From assembly GCF_004337985.1 (NCBI RefSeq), contig NC_043744.1:2702408-2766407 (forward strand): a stretch of DNA of 64,000 nucleotides, given 5' to 3'. The notes beneath the pieces are model-generated. The model saw only the letters and a list, made by a program, of their open reading frames with translations, searched no databases and had not been told where the DNA came from. Numbering within the stretch: position 1 is the stretch's first letter; every line of letters starts with the position of its first letter. Position numbers and translations under genes: made by a program. Source of the DNA: Pyricularia pennisetigena. Taxonomy: Eukaryota > Ascomycota > Sordariomycetes > Magnaporthales > Pyriculariaceae. Below are positions 1-12,144 of this stretch, in pieces.

Positions 1-930
1 AATTACAGGAGGGGCAATTTTCCTGGTTTTTTGGGATACGCGTATTGCGAAATAAAAAACGACGCACAGCGATTTTATTGCACAATTCGTATATCGAAAA
101 AATCGCTATGCGTTTTAAATTTATAAAAAATTTAAAATACCCGCTAACGCTATTACCAAAAAATCCTATAACAAAATATAAAAGGACCGCAACTCCAAAC
201 GAGGTTAAAATTTACCAGGAAATGGTAGGGTTTATTTTATATACCGCAATTATATTTAAACCGGACGTTGCGCACGCAGTATTAATATTTTTTAAATTTT
301 TTACCAATCCTAATCCTTTTTATAAACGTTTAACCAAAAAAATATTACTTTATTTATATAATACGAAATTTTTAAGAATTAAATACGGAGCGAACGACCA
401 AAATTAGCATTTTATATTCGCAAATAACGCATTTTTCGGCGACGATTTAAATACGAGGAGGTTTTTAAAAGGATACGTGATAATATTATTCGGAGGAGCT
501 ATTAACTGGAGGGCGGTAAAACAAACCACGGTAACGACGTTTATAATAAAGGCAAAATTATACGCATTATCGAAAGCGGCCAAAAAAATTATAATTTTAA
601 AACGGATTTTTAAAAAAATATAGCTAAATTTAGGCCAACCCTGGAATTTATATTGCGATAATAAATAAACGATTCGCTTAATCGTTAATAAAAATTTTCG
701 CATTAATACCAACCTGCGCCATATAAATATATAAAATATATAATTTAAACAGGAATACGCCAAAAAAAACTTCCACGTTATTTACCTGGAAATAAAGTTT
801 ATATTTGCAAACGGATTTACCAAATCGTTATTAATCCCCAAATTCGAGCATTTTAGGGTATTTTTAAACTTTTATAACGTTTAGCAAAATTTAAAAGGGA
901 GTTCGGAAATACGGTAAAAAGTATAATATT
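1..930 (+). mobile_element. Ty1/copia retrotransposon relic (RT end and RNase H)
   Basis: A RIP-damaged 3' part of a copia-type pol gene that enters the window already in progress. At about 195-405 the frame reads EMVGFILYTAIIFKPDVAHA and then LTKKILLYLYNTKFLRIKYG. This is the conserved end of copia reverse transcriptase (usual form: a VG..lY.a..tRPDia.av block followed by a YL.gT..lgi.y block). From about 412 RNase H follows, with FFGDDLNTRR, GYVIILFGGAINWR and KAKLYALSKAAK, then a CDN motif near 655. In-frame stops at former Q/W codons and scattered frame breaks fit RIP decay. The tail near 800-860 still resembles the copia 'ADG.TK.L' end. Family assignment is firm; no LTR was located. Confidence 0.8.
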
Positions 931-2860
931 AAATAACGCGTGTTAAACTTATTAAAAAAAAAAAAACAACGATAAAAGGTAACGAATATATAAAACAACG
1001 AATATTTAGGGCCGAAACCTACCCATAAAAAAACCTAATAGCCGGCGCCAACGCCGCCAAAAAATAATATAAAATAAATACCCGTAATAGGTTAATTATT
1101 AAAAATCGTATTTACTACCGCCGGTACGCCATTTATAATAATTAACCCCGATCCCACCTAAATACCACGAAATAACGCCTCCTTTACGCTTTACGGCGTA
1201 AAAAAAACACCAAAAACCTTTTTTACGGGTTTTAACGCAGGAATATTTTTCGTTTAAAAAACTACCAATTCCTTCGTTTGGGATTCGGTCCAATCCCGGA
1301 AATGGTACGTAATTACGTTCCGAAGGAATTGGATTTTTTTAACGGGGGTACGCGGCGATATAAAAAACGTTTGGCCCAAATTACGCGCGGCGCGTTTAAA
1401 AAATCCCCCAATTGGGAAAAAAAAGCAAATATACCCATTTCGGTAGTTCCAATAACGCGGTAAACGCGTTCCCCGAATACGGGAACGCACGCCGGGCTAA
1501 TTAACGTATAAACCGGTCGTAATTCCGGATAAATACGTTTTCGCACACCCGAAATATGGTACCGGGCGATTTATAAAATCGTTTAGGCGTATACGGCGGG
1601 GGCGAAAACGACGCGATTATATTACGCACGTTAATTTACGCTATTTATAAGTAAACGCTTTAAAATAGGGGAAATATTTACGGAGCGGACGGGGCGGTTA
1701 TCGTTATTTTTTTTATCCTTTTTCTCCTTTTCGGTTTTTTTTTTCCTCTTTTTTTTTATATTTTTCGGTTTTTGTATATATAGTTAATATTACCCCACGT
1801 TTTTAAATACGGTTTAGGAATAATTTACGGGGTTTTTAACGCCGCGCGCACCTTTAATACGCCCGGAAACGGTTTTAAAAACGGCGGTTTAAGTAAGCGC
1901 GGGGACGGGTTCGGTAGCGGTAAAAGCAGCGGCGGGGGCGGGCGCAGGGTCGGTAGGACCCCCAACCATTGGTATTTCGGTAATAATTTCCTCGGTTTGC
2001 GTTTCGGAAATTACCGTTTCGGCGGGGATAGCGGCGGGGGCCGTATCGGTAACCGTAAAAACAAAAGCGGTGCCGGTAGCGACGGTAAAAAAGGTTTATA
2101 TTTTACCGTTAATTTAATATTAAAAAACCGGTTGCAATATAAATTATACCCGTTGGTTTTCAATTTCCCGTTGGGAAAGTTAAAAAGCGCGTTGCAATTA
2201 CAACGTTTCGGCGGTATTAATTCGTTTATATATATATAAGGAGCGCGTTAATTAGGTCGCACGTTCGGAAATTCGTTAAAGCGTAAATAAGGATTTACAA
2301 TTATACGCGTTTTTCGGCGCGATTAAATCGATTCCTATTAATAGGAGTAAAAAAAAATACTATATTATACCCGTTAACCAGCGTTTAACCGGTATTTAGC
2401 GCACAACGCGGTTTACGCGCAATTTAACCCGTTAAAATAGACGAAAAGGGATTTATTTTTGTTATTATTATTATTGCTGCTGGTATTAGTATAAACGTTA
2501 GCGGGCGCGCAAATCGTTAAACGCAAATTATAAGGCGCAAACGATTATTTACGAATTGGGTATTTAAATATAAAATAAAATTTAAAATTAAAATTCGGAT
2601 TTAAAAAAGCGAACGAAATATATATTCGCCGTACGTTTACCAATTTTATTATAAATTATTGTCGCTATTAATACAATAAAAAGTATAATATTACGGATTC
2701 GTCGCTATTAAAAAGGGTTTACCGCCTGCGTTAAATACAATAAGAAACGCTAAAGGTTGGTAAAACCCGTTTGCGGCGCGCGTTGCACCGCTACCGTTTA
2801 TCAGCATTATAAATTTCCTTTATTTACGTAAAAAAATATATATAAATATTGGCCGTGAAG
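931..2860. other. RIP-mutated AT-rich DNA, no intact gene
   Basis: Low-complexity sequence rich in TTTAAA/ATAT with CpG retained and CpA/TpG scarce. Patches between about 1,250 and 2,100 are CpG-rich. Open frames exist on both strands around 1,100-1,550, but none matches a family I know and they mirror each other, as expected when RIP removes some stop contexts. It may hold the copia LTR plus other repeats. The change to normal base composition is sharp near 2,850. Confidence 0.6.
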
Positions 2861-3773
2861 GCTGTATATAGTTATGTAGATAGTTGATTTTGTTTATTTA
2901 CGCAGAGTTAATTGGGGGGTGTGTTGCAGTAGATAGATTTTGGCATTACATGACCAGATGAGCTTAGTCAGCGCTGTGCATACCATAAAAGCGCTGCCAC
3001 GCTCGTTAGCCTAGATAGCGCACCCTACCTGAATACATGGCTCTCCTACCACTCATGCAGGCTGCACGTGTACGTTCGTGTGCGTCAACAGGCCCGTGCG
3101 CCAGAGCCCATCGTGGGGCAATTGCGGAAGTTCCATGGTTGGGTGGCCGTAGGCGATTCCACAGCTGGAAATTCAGACAACACGACCATCAGCTACGACA
3201 ACGACAACGACGACGAACCATCCGAATAACCGAACCACGGAATCCCACGAACAGCTACTAAACACAGGGATCACACCTCCGGCTCCAGCAGCTGCGATAT
3301 CGAGACTGGCTATTGCTTGGTGTACCACCATTGACGGTCGCATCAATTGCTCTCTGAGCGCTAGTAACGAGGGTGCATGTGACCAGACAGGCACTATACC
3401 CTTGGCTATCTATCTAGCCTTCGGAGCTCTCCCTGCCTCTGGTTGGATAAGCCTAGCTCGGTCCAGTGGCACATCACGTCCTCGCCAGTACCTGCGCATC
3501 AACTCCTCGCAGCTCGTCACGTATACTCGGCGGAGAGGGGCTGGCTCACCCGTCGTTGCAACACTGCGATTACCCAACGGGATCGGCCCACCTGCGCGTC
3601 CTGATTTCGCCCACCCACCCGAGCCATCCTTTCTGCGCTTGAAAGCTTCGCTTCGACCCCAGCTGGCCGTCGCCTATTTCCCTGTGCAGCACACCTAGGC
3701 TGCATACGGCTCACCACCGTCACATCTACCTACTTGTATCTCCTCCGCCGCTGGCGGAGACATCCACGCGACC
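2861..3773. other. Intergenic region upstream of AP-1 beta
   Basis: Base composition is normal for the gene island. Several short overlapping frames on both strands have no recognisable domain. It probably holds the promoter and 5' UTR of the AP-1 beta gene and the boundary with the RIP block. Confidence 0.5.
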
Positions 3774-6517
3774 ATGTCGGCCCCTCAGGGAGGTGACTCT
3801 AAGCTGTTTGCTCGAGTAAGCATATATCCAACCTGACTACATAGTCCCTGCTCTTGTCCGCTGCATATGTCCGCCATCCAGTTCTGTGTTTCCATAGCTT
3901 CACCTGCCAAGCTGTCGTCAAAAAGGGTCGAGTTTGCGTCCAATCCTGAGCCCTCGATCACCCGACGCAAGCCTTGCTGTCGACAATTCCCCTGGATTGC
4001 CTGAGATATTACACCACAAGCACCCACTCCCGTAAACCACCACATACCACAATCGATGTCGATCATGTTTATGGCATACCTGCCGCCGCCGACCATACGC
4101 TCACAACTGGGACTACAGGGCAAAGTTGCGGAGCTCCGTCTCGAGCTGAACAGTGGTGGCAAGAAAGACAAGAACTTTACGGCCAAGAAGATTGCGCTGA
4201 AGAAGATCGTGGCCAACATGACCATGAGCAATAATGACATGGTCGCCCTGTTTCCAGATGTGATAGGCTGCATGCATATAGAGAGTCTGGAGATCAAGAA
4301 GATGTAAGGAAAAGAACAGACATACATACCGAGGATGGTAATTCTGGCACAAAGTGGTGCATGAATGGCCGGTACTGCAAACCGTAAAAGTCAGTGTTGG
4401 TTGCTGATGAGTTTGCTGCTCTGTCGACAGGTGTTTCCTCTTCCTCGTCAACTACGCCAGGATGCGGCCGGAGATTGCGATAAAGGCCATTCCCGTCTTG
4501 GAATATGTAAATTCTTCCTGCTTGCATGCGCAGCAGACTTCCTGGAAAAATACTGACAAGAAACACCACTTCAGGATATGCGAGACTCAAACCCTTTGGT
4601 CAGGGCTCTAGCGTTACGGACCATGTCTTATATCCATGTGCGGGAATTCGTCGAGGCGACGGTACCGATCGTCAAGCAAATGTTGAAGGATTCAGATCCA
4701 TACGTCAGGAAGACGGCAGCATTCTGTGTTGCAAAGCTTTACGACCACGACAAGCAGATGGTGGAGCAGTCAGACCTCATTGACCGGCTCAACGGTTTAC
4801 TGCGTGACGACAACCCGACCGTCGTGGCAAGTGCTCTTGCGTCGCTTATGGATATTTGGGAGCGAAGTGACGCCATCAAGCTTACGATAGACTATGGCAA
4901 CGCTTCAAAGATGGTTGCTATTTTGCCGGACTGCTCAGAGTATGTTCATTCACCTTGGCGCGCAAACACCACTCATGCATCGTAATTAGGCGATACTAAC
5001 ATCGTTGCAGATGGGGCCAAACATACATCTTAGAAGCATTGATGTCTTACCTGCCCGAGGACTCAGGGGAGGCTCTGCTGCTAGCCGAGAGAATAGCCCC
5101 TCGGCTCTCCCATTCTAATTCAGCCGTTGTGCTCACGTGCATCAGGGTCATACTCTATCTCATGAACTACATCTCAGACCAAAAACAGATATCCGCTCTT
5201 TGCAGAAAACTGTCGCCGCCACTGGTCACATTGCTCGCCAAGGGCCCCGAGGTACAGTATCTAGCTCTGAGAAACGCTCTGCTCATCCTGCAGCGGCGTC
5301 CCGAGGTTTTGCGCAACGACATCAGGGTCTTCTTTTGCAAGTACAACGATCCAATTTACGTCAAGGTCACTAAGCTGGAGCTCATTTTCATGCTAGCCAA
5401 TGAGAGGAACATTGACGAGGTTCTCACAGAGCTGCGGGAGTACGCAACCGAGATTGATGTCCACTTTGTGCGGAAGGCAGTACGCGCAATTGGCAAGTTA
5501 GCCATCAAGATTGAGCCAGCTGCACCGCGTTGTATCGATCTGCTGTTGGAGCTCGTTGCAACAAAAGTAACTTACATTGTACAGGAGGCAACAGTGGTCA
5601 TCCGGAACATCTTCCGCAAGTATCCGAACCAGTACGAGTCAATCATTGGCACTCTGTGCGAACATCTGGACTCACTGGACGAACCTGAGGCCAAGGCTGC
5701 CATGGTGTGGGTCATTGGTCAATATGCATCTCGAATCGAGAACAGTGATGCTCTGCTTGAGGATTTCCTATACTCGTTCGCAGATGAGCCCGTGGAGGTA
5801 CAGCTTGCGCTGTTGACGGCAACGGTGAAGCTTTTCATTCAACGCCCCACAAAGGGACAGGAGCTGGTCCCCAAGGTTCTCAAATGGGCTACAGAGGAGA
5901 CTGATAACCCGGATTTGCGCGACCGGGCATACATGTACTGGAGACTGCTGTCAACCGATATTGCTATGGCCAAGCAAATTGTCATGGGCGAGAAACCCGC
6001 CATTACGGCAGAATCAGAGCGACTCGACCCGGTCACGCTTGAAGAGATGTGTCTAAACGTTGGCACGCTAGCTACTGTCTACTTGAAGCCAGTACAGACC
6101 GTCTTCCGCTCGGCGCGCCCGAGACGCTTGCTTGACTCGCCTGCATTACAGCGGCAACTACTGCCGCCTGGGTCGGGACCGCTCGCGCCACCAGGTCCCT
6201 ATGAGAACAATAAGAGCCTTAGCATGCTCGGTCAAGGAGGCAGGCCCGCTAATGTTGATCCCAGAGACGGGAGCCGGGGCAACGCTCCCGATTCTAGCGG
6301 TGGGAACCTAGCCCAGGCAGTCAGTGATGCCGACGCATACTTTGCAGGCGTTGGGGCTCAAGCGATGGCCAACATGAGAGTCGAGGAGAGGGATACATTT
6401 GGGGGGACTGGCGGCGTCGACATGGGTGGTGGAGGATATGTGGTCAACCAGTACATGCCTCAAACTGTGCTGCAACCGGGCCAAGATAATAGGAACGGGG
6501 ACTTGCTGATGCTCTGA
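3774..6517 (+). CDS. AP-1 adaptor complex, beta subunit (beta-adaptin)
   Basis: Large beta subunit of the clathrin adaptor AP-1, acting in trans-Golgi/endosome vesicle sorting. Five exons: 3774-3815, 4119-4303, 4431-4506, 4575-4939, 5011-6517. Together they give 724 aa with no internal stop, close to yeast Apl2 and much shorter than animal beta chains, because the C-terminal ear is absent. The start [14 protein letters not shown] precedes a 303 nt first intron. Adaptin N-terminal HEAT repeats fill roughly residues 15-590, with hallmark blocks [55 protein letters not shown] and [21 protein letters not shown] Gly/Asn-rich hinge follows. Donors and acceptors are canonical (GTAAGC, GTAAGG, GTAAAT, GTATGT), and a CTAAC branch site lies before the last exon. 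AP-2 beta is the alternative, but the length and near-identity of blocks to fungal AP-1 chains favour AP-1 (inference). Confidence 0.93.
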
Positions 6518-6958
6518 GAATAATGTGGCTCAGGGCTTGTTGATCGATTGGTTATAATTGTGTATAAACTTTTGTTTGAACTCATGCTTATGTCTCTTTG
6601 CCAACGGATAGCTTATTCCACTTTCTGCATAGCTTTTGAGTCTCAGAGATCCAGTCGAGCTAGACTGCCAGACTTGTTAAAAGATAGATATCCGAACCTC
6701 ATTTTTGAGCTTTCTCTCGACACGAACTATATACTATGCACAGGTTGAGGGTAGGGGAAGACAATGATAAGGTGGGGCAGGAGCCGAGTATAACCCTAAC
6801 CCGGATGGAGTACCGATAAGATAGGCACGCTGTCAGAGCTAGGCTCAGCGCTGGCACCACGGTAACAACAACCAATCCGCCCGCACTTGAAGATGCGACA
6901 GGCGACAACATTTTAATCGACCTAGCACCGAAGTCTCTTTAATAGCACACTCTTAACC
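6518..6958. other. Intergenic region AP-1 beta / EMC4
   Basis: 3' region of AP-1 beta and 5' region of EMC4, both transcribed rightward. No coding sequence or RNA gene is recognised. Confidence 0.5.
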
Positions 6959-7732
6959 ATGTCGCAATTAGACAAGAACCCAAGCGGACCCCCCAGATGG
7001 GTGGCCGAGCTACAGTCACCCGTGCCGCCTAGGACAAAAAGCGGAAACATTGCTGACCCCCCGGGTTTCCCGTCACAATCGGGCGGCAACTCCAAGGTGA
7101 GCAGACCAGCAAACCTGCACCTGATCTGTCTGCCCTTGTCATCCCCTAAGACATCACTGCCCCTGCTAATCGAGAGACGGCGATTGTCTTAAACAACAAC
7201 AAAAAAAATAAAAGCAGAAACGCGATGCTGCGGCCAAGGACGGCAGCAAACCCGCAACGACACAGACACCGGAGGAGATGGACACGCTCAAGGTGAAGAA
7301 GGCGTGGGAGGTGGCGCTGGCGCCGATAAAGAGTCTGCCCATGACTTTCTTCATGATGTACATGTCGGGCAACTCGCTGCAAATCTTCACCATCATGACG
7401 GTCTTTATGGCGTTCAAGAACCCCATCGTCGGCATCCTCGGCACCGCCCAGGCGTTTGAGCGCTTCGAGACCGAGACCAACCGCGCCCAGATGCTGCAGG
7501 TCAAGCTGTCGTATGTGGTGATGCAGATGGCGGCGCTGGGGCTGGCTGTGTGGAAGGTTAATGCGATGGGACTGTTGCCGTGAGTTTCTCTGTGTTCGCT
7601 GGCGGGATATCGCTTGGATATTTTGCGAAGGAATTAAGCTAACCTTGTATCTATTACAGGACGACGAGATCAGACTGGCTGGCTTGGGAGGCTCAGAGAG
7701 AGCCGCTTGAGTATTCACTACCTGCATTATGA
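6959..7732 (+). CDS. EMC4: ER membrane protein complex subunit 4
   Basis: Subunit of the EMC, the ER insertase for tail-anchored and multipass membrane proteins. Three exons: 6959-7096, 7218-7579, 7660-7732, giving 190 aa, the normal family length. The start MSQLDKNPSGPPRW leads a cytosolic, Pro/Gly-rich N-terminus. The DUF1077/EMC4 core begins around residue 68 (KVKKAWEVALAPIKSLPM). Two hydrophobic segments follow: MTFFMMYMSGNSLQIFTIM and, after an ETNRAQMLQVKL linker, SYVVMQMAALGLAVWKVNAM. The protein ends in the typical GLLP / SDWLAWE motif. The GLLP codon is split by the second intron (GTGAGT...CTAACC...ACAG). It converges with the NIF3-like gene downstream. Confidence 0.93.
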
Positions 7733-8006
7733 AGTCGAGGGTGGTAATTACAGGCTACTGCGACCTTGAGTGAGCGCGGTAGCCGCGGGTCTCTAGAGAC
7801 GTTTTCTAATAGACTTGATTCATCCTATTTGACGCCCGCATAACATCGTCGCTTCAAGCCCTGATCCTTGAACTTAACGTCTTTAATGGCACCTCTACAG
7901 ATGGTATGGGCCTGGCTGAAAACCTGCAAAAAGCTACGTCATAGGATTTCTTTTTCAGCATCTACAAGTCGAATTCGCCTGGCTAGCAGCATCATCCTCT
8001 GCGTGT
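7733..8006. other. Convergent intergenic region EMC4 / NIF3-like
   Basis: A 274 nt spacer between two 3' ends. No gene is seen; it probably holds both polyadenylation regions. Confidence 0.5.
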
Positions 8007-8467
8007 TCAAAAATCCTCCATCTTGTACACCTCATAAGCTGGCTCCTCAAACGGATGGGCTCTGTTCGGAAAGTGATTTCTTCTAGTCAGCCAAAAATTG
8101 GACGCGAGCAAAACCTTCACAGGTCGTGTTTCCCCCCCTAAACTGCAATGAGAAACCAATAGTTCACTCACTTCTTCAACTCTTCCACGGCCTTTCTTGC
8201 AACACTCTCGCCGACGCAGAGCACCTCGACCCGCGCCTCCTCGATCTGTTCCAGCTGACCCACGCTGCCAATGTTAGGGTTCGCCGTATCGCCCGGCCGG
8301 AACTGACCGGTACCCATGACGGTCCAACAGCACTCGGTGTAGTTGCCAGGACCTGGGAAGCGCCCCGCGCCCGCGGCGAAAACAGCAGTTTTGCACTGTG
8401 TCAGTGCGGCCGGTGGCGTGAAGAACACTAGCTTGTAGCGGGCTGTTGCTGCAACTGCTGCTGCCAT
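8007..8467 (-). CDS. NIF3/YqfO-type small protein (PII/CutA-like domain)
   Basis: Two exons on the minus strand: 8467-8172 and 8061-8007, 116 aa, joined by a 110 nt intron (GTGAGT...CAG). After a short Ala-rich leader comes YKLVFFTPPAALTQCKTAVF, then AGAGRFPGPGNYTECCW, a TGTGQFRPG-like turn (here MGTGQFRPGDTANPNIG) and VEVLCVGE. The second exon completes the conserved KKAHPFEEPAYEVY end. This is the stand-alone version of the PII/CutA-like domain inserted in larger bacterial YqfO/Nif3 proteins. Databases often call fungal members 'NGG1-interacting factor 3', but the metal-binding Nif3 core is absent here, so that name should not be taken as function. Cellular role unknown. Confidence 0.85.
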
Positions 8468-8682
8468 GGCTGATTTTGTCTCGTTTTTGTTCTTTGGCTG
8501 TAAGTCGTTGGATTATGTTTTATGGTTTGGTGCGGTTGAGTCAAGTTTTTAATGTCCTCGAGGAAATATTGAAAGGTATTATACTATGTATGTTGATGAA
8601 GTCAAGTATGGTAATTGCGGGGTATGATTCTGTGCAACAACCGGTTTCTGTCTCCAATGCATTCAAGCCAAAAGTCAAGGTG

Positions 8683-8713
<31 letters not shown>

Positions 8714-8975
8714 AAAGCAAATGCTGTTGAGTAATCGGGTATTGATTATATTTATTCAATACAGGAACAAGGTATGTGACCAAGTAAACAGGCATATGAA
8801 CTTAGTTAAATCACATACTTTTCTTTTCTTTCCCTGCCTGCGTTCGACACCAGTATTAAAAGCAGAGGTTCCTCGCCGGCTGCGCCATACACATCGAGAT
8901 CTGGTCAACAGGGCGACATGCTCGAGGATCCAAATATAGGCAGGCGGCCTTCCCATCCCCAATGTACTCTTGAGT
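8468..8975. other. Intergenic region NIF3-like / MFS transporter
   Basis: 5' side of the NIF3-like gene and 3' side of the MFS gene, both on the minus strand. It contains an uninterrupted A run (separate entry). No further gene is supported. Confidence 0.5.
8683..8710. repeat. Poly-A tract (28 nt)
   Basis: A 28 nt run of A. The Lys- or Phe-rich open frames crossing it are artefacts of the homopolymer. Confidence 0.9.
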
Positions 8976-10634
8976 TCATTCCACAATCTTCGCTGGGTCT
9001 TGTTGTGCAATATCTTTTTGCACCATTTTCTCCTTCCGCAATCGACGCTCTTCTCTCCATTGTGGCCCCCGCTGCACAAGGAGCCAAAGAATCGGCATGA
9101 GGGAGGCCGTTAGTAGCGCCCAAAACGTGTAACACCAGCCCTTGCCAATTGTTTGAATCATTTTCTGGATAAAGGACATGGAGATGGCGCCCAAAGTGTA
9201 GCGGAACAGGTTGTTGGCCGCTATAGCTGTCGCGGGGGCGTCCGTGTACAGGTCCACAATCAGCGTGTTCATCATGGAGAAGGATCCGTTGACGGTGAGG
9301 CCAATGAGGAAGGCGAAAAACAACACCAAACCAAGGGGCTGTTCTGTCTGCACGATCCAGCCGTAGCAGATCGTGGAAATGACTCCTATCCCCAGTACCG
9401 GGGTGATGAGCTGGATCCTGGCCTTTTCGATGGGGAAATTTGTGAGGTCGTCGCCGCGCTTCATGTCGATCTTCATGCCGACCTTGTGGGCGATCCGCCT
9501 GTAGTTCCAATCGAGGAGGTAACCTTGGGCGATGACCGAAAAGAAGCAGCCAAAACCATAAGGGAGATAGCAGAGACCAACCCGAAACTCGTCCAGGTGG
9601 TATATGTGGTGCAGCTGCGGCGACATGGTAGCGAGGATCAAGATGAAAATGACGTAGATGCAGGCATTGAGTAAGAGGAGAAGCCCGAGGTCCTTCTCCA
9701 TGACCACGTCAAGCGTCTTGAACGGGTTTGGAAAATAGAACTTCCTCTTGGGGCTCTTTGGAGGATCCATTGGGTGTCGCCGCGCCTGAATATAGTCGAT
9801 CACAGTTTTGTTCCACTCCTGGGGAGGGATGGAACCATTGCCAACCACCTTGCGGCACGTCTCGGGTACCGCTAGGATAAAGGGTACCAACCAAAGGATG
9901 GTGACTATCGCGCAGAACCAAAAGATGGAACGCCACCCAAGGTACTCGCTAAGAGCTCCCCCTATCGCAGGACCTATGGACGGTCCAACTTGAATACCAG
10001 CACCTACAAAGCCCATGTATTTGCCCCTCTCGGAGCTCACGGCCAAGTCGGCGACGACCGCGTAGCCCAGTGCCAAGCTTCCACTGCTGCCAGCACCTTG
10101 GACACATCGAAGCACCAAGAGGGCAGTGTAGTTGCTTTGCAGAGCCAGGCCGATGTTGGCGACCAAGTAGATGGTGAAGGTGATGATATAGGCTGGCCTT
10201 CTGCCAGTCATGTCGCCCAAGTCTCCGATGATGGTGGGTGAGAGCGCCTGCATGATCATGTACGCCGTGATGGTAAAGTTCATCAGCCCAATTGAAGCGC
10301 CCAGCTCGTTGGCTATAGGTGTGATGGACGGGAAGTATATATTTGCCGTCATCAAAGAGATGAAGCTGGAGATGGAGACCATGCAGATGATCCATCTTCT
10401 GTTCAACGTGCTGAAAGTGCTGTACACGGGTCCGGTCAACTCTCCGGGTAGGTCCTCAAGGTCTGTTGGCGGCCCTTCGTCTGACAGTGAAGATTGGCCC
10501 TTGATTGGCAATGACGTGCCGGAGGTGCTCCAGACGTCCGGCCCACCTAAAGGACGGGCTTGCACAGCCTGGACAGAGCCGTCGAGTGACGTATGAGGTT
10601 TAGATACGGGGGATGCTTGACCATTCTTTGCCAT
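8976..10634 (-). CDS. MFS multidrug transporter, DHA1 family (Qdr/Aqr-like)
   Basis: Proton-coupled plasma-membrane efflux pump of the 12-helix DHA1 group; likely substrates are drugs, weak acids or amines (inferred from family). Single exon, 552 aa from the ATG at 10634, which sits in the good context ACCATGG; an in-frame ATG at 10649 would add five residues. The cytosolic N-terminus is about 75 residues. The first helix carries TANIYFPSITPIANELG, typical of the quinidine-resistance branch. Motif A is GDLGDMTGRRPAYI, an RCVQGAGSSGS block corresponds to motif B, and GIQVGPSIGPAIGGAL is the antiporter motif C. A charged loop between helices 6 and 7 contains a KSPKRK segment. The C-terminus is Lys/Glu-rich. 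No biosynthetic cluster surrounds it. Confidence 0.9.
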   Translation of the reverse strand: MAKNGQASPVSKPHTSLDGSVQAVQARPLGGPDVWSTSGTSLPIKGQSSLSDEGPPTDLEDLPGELTGPVYSTFSTLNRRWIICMVSISSFISLMTANIYFPSITPIANELGASIGLMNFTITAYMIMQALSPTIIGDLGDMTGRRPAYIITFTIYLVANIGLALQSNYTALLVLRCVQGAGSSGSLALGYAVVADLAVSSERGKYMGFVGAGIQVGPSIGPAIGGALSEYLGWRSIFWFCAIVTILWLVPFILAVPETCRKVVGNGSIPPQEWNKTVIDYIQARRHPMDPPKSPKRKFYFPNPFKTLDVVMEKDLGLLLLLNACIYVIFILILATMSPQLHHIYHLDEFRVGLCYLPYGFGCFFSVIAQGYLLDWNYRRIAHKVGMKIDMKRGDDLTNFPIEKARIQLITPVLGIGVISTICYGWIVQTEQPLGLVLFFAFLIGLTVNGSFSMMNTLIVDLYTDAPATAIAANNLFRYTLGAISMSFIQKMIQTIGKGWCYTFWALLTASLMPILWLLVQRGPQWREERRLRKEKMVQKDIAQQDPAKIVE

Positions 10635-12144
10635 GGTCGGTATAAACATTGGCAAAAGTTATGTTGTACTATTGTACTATTGTAACAGAGAACCAAGGCG
10701 GTGCTACAGGAGAGCCAAATAGAGATGGAAGATAAAAGAAGAATGATAAGAGGATCCTGATCAAGACTTGGCTTTCCTTTTATTATCTTTCCCCTTTCCT
10801 TCTTGCTTTCGATGGCGGGCGTATCTCCTGTATCTAGTATGGCTCCTTTAAGTTGGGCCGCATCGGATAGAAACAAACTACCACTCCCTTTTTGGATCTT
10901 TCCTCATGCAGANNNNNCCATCGCGATGGCCCGGGTTGACCTCAAGGACTTGACCGCATACTCGCTGCTTATTCCCGAGAGACTTATATCCTTTTCACTG
11001 TGGCCCCAAGCCAACAAGGCCAGATGCCGGCGTGGATTACTGTGTTGGTGGATCCTTCTGTATCGACGATTGTACATGGTCAGGGTGGTGTTTTATGAAG
11101 AAGATGTGGTGGGTTGGGTCATCTTGGCCATGTACCAAACGCATGCCGGCCAGCACTGAAACACGAGCCCAACCAGTGCTAGGGACATGATATATTTTCG
11201 GCGAGGTATGTTTGGCACAGTGATATCTAACATCTTGTTAGATTACTTGCTCCTTGCTTATTCCCGGAGCTATATCGAGGTTGATGTCCGTGATGTGAAT
11301 AAACTTTAGATCTGACTGACGAAATGTGGACTGGTATACTTTCGATCCAACACTCCGGCTGCTATCGAGCCGCTCAGGAAGCTAGGTAGGTGACGATGAG
11401 TAAGGGCCCAGACCTGCACCACAAGGGTGGCGATACCATGTGCTTGACTCTCGAGCCTCGCATCCGGAAGGGGACAGGGGGGATTAACATACCCACAAGC
11501 TCGCGTGTTGGCGAACCTGTTTTGGACATCGAAAAGCTTACAATCCATCTAATGGGTCACTAGAAAATATCTAAAATGGCAATGGAAATGCGATCCCTTT
11601 GTCTCTCGTCGATCCATTACCCCTTGCATGTTTCTGCGAGATTCTTCTGATCTCACACGGGCCGCCAGAAATCAGGAACATGGCGTAGAACAAAGGTTTT
11701 CAAACGAAAAATAAAAAAGACAAACAAATAAGAATTGATAAATATCGTCAGTCTTTGACCGATTATGAGACTTGAACTCAAATACCTTATAGCAACATCA
11801 TAGCTTGGTGTCTGGGCGTATTTGAATTCTGTGCTTAATTTGAAATAGTTACTTGGCAGCTCTTTTGTCTTTCCGTATAGTACACAAAAGTTCGTACCGT
11901 GTATGGGGAGGAAGTGGGTCCAGCGGGGTTCAAGCCACATCCATGTACAAGGTCAAGCCACGGATTTGCAACGCAACACCTAAGCTCTTGATACAACCAC
12001 ATCGACACTAACTAGTCTTATATCAATACCTACCCATCTGCCAGAAGATACCAACTGCATTAATAGACTTGACGGTCACCACCCCCTAAGAACTTGTAGC
12101 ACGCAGCTTTGCGCCTGAAAACTGGAGGCGCACCACGCTGCAAA
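10635..12144. other. Intergenic region with assembly gap
   Basis: About 1.5 kb between the divergent starts of the MFS and UFE1 genes, so it carries both promoters. Short frames are present, but none shows a domain or a convincing start. A stretch near 11,653-11,945 has B-box-like words without a fold and was not called as tRNA. Confidence 0.5.
10913..10917. other. Assembly gap (NNNNN)
   Basis: Five undetermined bases. The true gap size is unknown; it lies in the promoter side of the MFS gene and breaks no called gene. Confidence 1.

Noticed and set aside
1099..1546. Mirrored open frames in the left RIP block
   Set aside because: Open on both strands with no family resemblance; composition effect.
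3037..3723. Short overlapping open frames upstream of AP-1 beta
   Set aside because: No domain, no consistent frame and both strands equally open; treated as promoter and UTR.
11653..11945. Possible tRNA around GGTTCAAGCC / GAGTTCAAGTC words
   Set aside because: No A box at proper distance and no cloverleaf could be drawn.
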